NCBI RefSeq assembly: GCF_900107275.1
Contig: NZ_FNPI01000006.1
Span: 62,001 to 126,000 of the forward strand
From: Evansella caseinilytica
Lineage (GTDB): Bacteria; Bacillota; Bacilli; Bacillales; Salisediminibacteriaceae
Reading direction: 5' to 3'
DNA: 64,000 nucleotides
A program made the position numbers and the translations under genes. The notes under the pieces were generated by a model that saw only the letters and a program-made list of their open reading frames with translations, had not been told where the DNA came from and did no database searches. Position 1 is the stretch's first letter; every line of letters begins with the position of its first letter. This document shows, one piece after another, positions 61,253 through 64,000 of this stretch.

Positions 61253-62986
61253 ATGAAACAGCTGAAGGAAATTACCCGTGCTCAAAGGAAGCAACTGAAT
61301 TTGCTCCGCTGTAACTCGGTTTTGATCGGGGCGCTGATTGTAGCCCAGGCGTATTTCATTGTCGAGGTCGTGGATCGGATCTTTTTGCAGGGAAATACAT
61401 TTCAAGACATCGTTCCGTTTTTAGGCGGACTGCTTGCGGTTCTTGTTGCCAGAGCGATCTTTACATATGTGAACGGCCGAGCAGGTATAACAATGGCTTC
61501 CAAGGTAAAAAACGATTTTCGCCAGGAGCTGTTAGGGAAATATGCGAGAAATCCTATCCAAGCCTCCTTAAAGGGGCAATCGGGTCAAAAAGTAAGTATT
61601 TTAATGGATGCGGTAGATGAAATCGACGGTTATTTCAGCAAGTACTATCCGCAAATGATACAAACGTCCATTGTTCCCTTGATCATACTGGCTGCCGTGT
61701 ATTATCAAAATTGGGTATCCGGTTTGATCATGACGATAACCGCCCCGTTCATTCCTTTGTTTATGGCGATTATCGGCAGTGCGACGCAGAAAAAATCGGA
61801 GGAACAGCTGGAAAAGCTTGGTGCCTTTTCGGGACGATTTCTCGATATTTTACAAGGTCTGGTAACCTTGAAATTTTTCGGACGCGCCAAAGAAAAGCAG
61901 GCCGCGATCCGACAAAGCAGCCTGGACTATCGCGATGCAACGATGAGCGTGTTAAAAATTGCCTTTACCTCCTCTTTAATGCTGGAGTTTATTTCAATGT
62001 TAAGCATTGCTCTCGTGGCGCTTGAAGTAGGCTTCCGGCTGGTAATTTACGAGCAATTGACATTTTTCACCGCTTTTTTTGTGTTAATCCTGGTGCCTGA
62101 ATTTTTCGCGACGCTCAAAGATTTAGGAAGTGCGTTTCATACAGGAAGAGGAAGCATGGGTGCGGCAAAAAAAATCATTGATGAGCTGGAAGAGAAGGAG
62201 CAGCCGGTCCGTTGGGGAGAGCAGCCGTTATATAACGGTAAGCAGCCTCCTGCGGTTACATTAAAAAATGTGAGCTTCAGCTACGGCGAAGGAGAATTTT
62301 CCCTGAAAAACATCGATGCAGACATGCCACCGGGGAGTGATGTGGCCGTTGTCGGGCCAAGCGGCTCAGGGAAGACAACACTCCTGCATTTATTATCGGG
62401 ACTAGTGGCGCCGTCCGCCGGTGCCATTACAGTTAACGGCCGTTCCTTATACGACTACAAAGAAAGTGACTGGCTTGACCGGTTAATATATATTTCCCAG
62501 GACCCGTATCTTTTTTCCGGAACTGTGGAAGAAAATATTGCTGTCGGCGGCAACGGGATTGCGACGCGGGAAGAGATAGTAAAGGCTGCCGAAAAGGCAG
62601 GAATCGCTGATATGATCGACACGCTGGAAGGCGGGTATGATACGAGGATCGGCGAAGGAGGACGCGGGCTGTCCGGCGGAGAAAAACAGCGGATTGCTCT
62701 GGCAAGAGCATTTTTAAAGCAGCCGTCCATCATTATTTTCGATGAACCGACGGTAGGCTTGGATTTAAAAACAGAGCAGATTTTACAGACGGCGTTGGCA
62801 GAACTGAGGGAAAATTCCACTGTCATCACCGTTGCTCACCGGCTGTATACCATACGCAAGGCCGACCAAATCTTATTTTTAGCTGATGGCAGGCTGGCGG
62901 CGAAAGGAACGCATGAAGAGCTGATGGCTGCCGTGCCTGAATACAGCGAGATGATATTTGCGCAGCAGGGAGGTGCGGCGGGATGA
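61253..62986 (+). CDS. cydD: thiol reductant ABC exporter subunit CydD
   Basis: A 577-residue fused permease-ATPase. The six-helix exporter domain covers about 1-310 and the ATPase about 335-577. Walker A is GPSGSGKTTL, the signature is LSGGEKQRIALARAF, Walker B is IIIFDEPTVGLDLK, and the switch is AHRL. With CydC it exports glutathione- or cysteine-type thiols and is needed to assemble cytochrome bd oxidase. Its stop overlaps the start of cydC by 4 bases. AAGGAG lies upstream of the ATG at slightly long spacing. Confidence 0.93.
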   Translation: MKQLKEITRAQRKQLNLLRCNSVLIGALIVAQAYFIVEVVDRIFLQGNTFQDIVPFLGGLLAVLVARAIFTYVNGRAGITMASKVKNDFRQELLGKYARNPIQASLKGQSGQKVSILMDAVDEIDGYFSKYYPQMIQTSIVPLIILAAVYYQNWVSGLIMTITAPFIPLFMAIIGSATQKKSEEQLEKLGAFSGRFLDILQGLVTLKFFGRAKEKQAAIRQSSLDYRDATMSVLKIAFTSSLMLEFISMLSIALVALEVGFRLVIYEQLTFFTAFFVLILVPEFFATLKDLGSAFHTGRGSMGAAKKIIDELEEKEQPVRWGEQPLYNGKQPPAVTLKNVSFSYGEGEFSLKNIDADMPPGSDVAVVGPSGSGKTTLLHLLSGLVAPSAGAITVNGRSLYDYKESDWLDRLIYISQDPYLFSGTVEENIAVGGNGIATREEIVKAAEKAGIADMIDTLEGGYDTRIGEGGRGLSGGEKQRIALARAFLKQPSIIIFDEPTVGLDLKTEQILQTALAELRENSTVITVAHRLYTIRKADQILFLADGRLAAKGTHEELMAAVPEYSEMIFAQQGGAAG

Positions 62987-64000
62987 AGGAGATACGGATT
63001 GTCATCAGGCTGATGATGGCGGAGAAAAAAGATGTTCTGTATGCGATTCTCTTCGGCTTTTTAGCCGGGGTGGCAGCTGTCGGCTTATTTGCCAACAGCG
63101 GATATTTAATCTCCAAGGCGGCGATTACTCCGCCGTTGTACATTTTGACCATCAGCATCGCGGTGATGAAGCTGTTCAGTGTAACAAGGGCTGTCAGCCG
63201 CTATGCGGAGCGCTATTATTCCCACCGGGCGACGTTTACGATCTTGAGCAACTTACGCGTGCATTTTTTCGAAAGACTGGAACCTTTTATCCCGCGAATA
63301 TTCAGCAAGTATCGCAGCGGGGATCTGCTTTCCCGGATCGTCGGTGATGTGGAGAGTCTGCAAAACTTTTTTCTCCGTGTATACTATCCGCCGTTGGTTA
63401 TGGTCATCGTGTTTCTCAGCACGATCGCGTTTACCGCCTTCTTTTCTGTTCCGGTGGCGATCATCCTTATTGCCGGGCTCCTTTTGACCGGATTTGCTGT
63501 TCCGGCGTATTTCGCTGTCAAGCAGCAGCGGTTGGAAAGTCAGCTGCGGAATTTGCGAGGAACAGTGTCAACGGAAGCTACCGAATTTTTGTACGGCTTT
63601 CGCGATTTAAAGCTGTATCAACGGCTGGAAGAGCAGGAGCAGGAGCTGACCGACGCCGCAACGGCATATGTCGATGAGCAAGGGCGTGTTGAAACGCAGG
63701 CATTGTACAGTCAATCCATTAACCAAGCTGTATCTTTAATCATTTCGTGGCTTGTCCTCGGAGCAGGGGCGTATTATGTCAGCACCGGTCAATTGGACGG
63801 CGTGTTTCTTGCTATGCTTGTCATGATGTCGTTGACTGTTTTTGAAAACTCTACGCCGATGGCCGCGTTTCCTGTTCATTTCGAAGACAGCCGCCGGGCC
63901 GCCAAAAGGCTTTTCTCCGTGGTGGAAGCGGAGGAAGACGGTGCCGACGCCGCTGTTAAGCCGGAAGCGGAGCATACATTCGAAACGCAGTCAGTTGTTG
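62983..64000 (+). CDS. cydC: thiol reductant ABC exporter subunit CydC (partial)
   Basis: The first 339 residues of the partner subunit; the gene continues past the window. The beginning, MKEIRIVIRLMMAEKKDVLY, is followed by helices AILFGFLAGVAAVGLFANSG and SVTRAVSRYAERYYSHRATF, a typical CydC segment. SRIVGDVESLQNFFLRVYYP is also characteristic. The ATPase domain lies beyond the end. GGAGGTG precedes the ATG, which overlaps the cydD stop (ATGA). Confidence 0.92.
   Translation, partial: MKEIRIVIRLMMAEKKDVLYAILFGFLAGVAAVGLFANSGYLISKAAITPPLYILTISIAVMKLFSVTRAVSRYAERYYSHRATFTILSNLRVHFFERLEPFIPRIFSKYRSGDLLSRIVGDVESLQNFFLRVYYPPLVMVIVFLSTIAFTAFFSVPVAIILIAGLLLTGFAVPAYFAVKQQRLESQLRNLRGTVSTEATEFLYGFRDLKLYQRLEEQEQELTDAATAYVDEQGRVETQALYSQSINQAVSLIISWLVLGAGAYYVSTGQLDGVFLAMLVMMSLTVFENSTPMAAFPVHFEDSRRAAKRLFSVVEAEEDGADAAVKPEAEHTFETQSVV

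Overview
The window looks like a chromosomal segment of a Bacillaceae-type Firmicute. Ribosome-binding sites are strong (GGAGG-type) and GTG and TTG starts are frequent. Many families are typical of Bacillus and relatives: a DUF3231 protein, a YcbLMNO-like resistance module, MalA/MalP, a mannitol operon in the order mtlA-mtlR-mtlF-mtlD (the order known from Geobacillus), FetAB, PadR-ChrA and CydDC. I see no rRNA, tRNA, CRISPR array, prophage or intact transposase.

Layout. 0-4.2 kb: an ECF sigma factor, a DUF3231 protein, a structured IS200/IS605-like remnant without transposase, and a lipoprotein. 4.7-9.7 kb: a chemoreceptor, a TipAS-type MerR regulator and an autoregulated GntR-ABC exporter operon. 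9.8-17.5 kb: a patchwork of small genes (DinB-like, lactonase-like MBL protein, methyltransferase, ankyrin protein) mixed with decayed genes (a TetR relic and a TPR gene frameshifted at a tetranucleotide tract). 17.7-23.2 kb: an iron-responsive region with three Fur boxes, holding a methyltransferase, a saccharopine-dehydrogenase-like protein, a LuxR-type regulator, an effector-binding protein, a flavodoxin and a Cys-rich beta-propeller. 23.6-33.1 kb: a second chemoreceptor, a TetR-controlled ABC-2 exporter and a two-component system with its BcrAB-like ABC transporter. 33.4-46.4 kb: sugar uptake (alpha-glucoside PTS with GH4 6-phospho-glucosidase, and mannitol PTS), two GNAT enzymes, a deleted histidine phosphatase and an alpha/beta hydrolase. 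46.8-50.4 kb: metal and oxyanion export (FetAB, ChrA). 50.6-55.0 kb: a double-DoxX membrane protein next to its own two-component system, and a YiiX-like amidase. 55.3-59.8 kb: a transglutaminase lipoprotein paired with a membrane-anchored superfamily 2 helicase. 60.2-64.0 kb: an orphan LuxR-type response regulator and cydD-cydC, with cydC running off the end.

Most gaps hold dispersed non-coding repeats. One composite family is built from hairpin modules found at about ten sites. Its stems differ between copies by compensating base pairs, so the structure appears to be conserved. Two further families are degenerate: a tandem repeat of about 52 bp containing two short palindromes, and strings of cggcggga/gacggaat motifs.

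The main candidates for something undescribed are the transglutaminase lipoprotein with the membrane-tethered helicase, the Fur-controlled beta-propeller and flavodoxin operon, the structured repeat family, and the double-DoxX/two-component locus with a perfect 36-bp palindrome.
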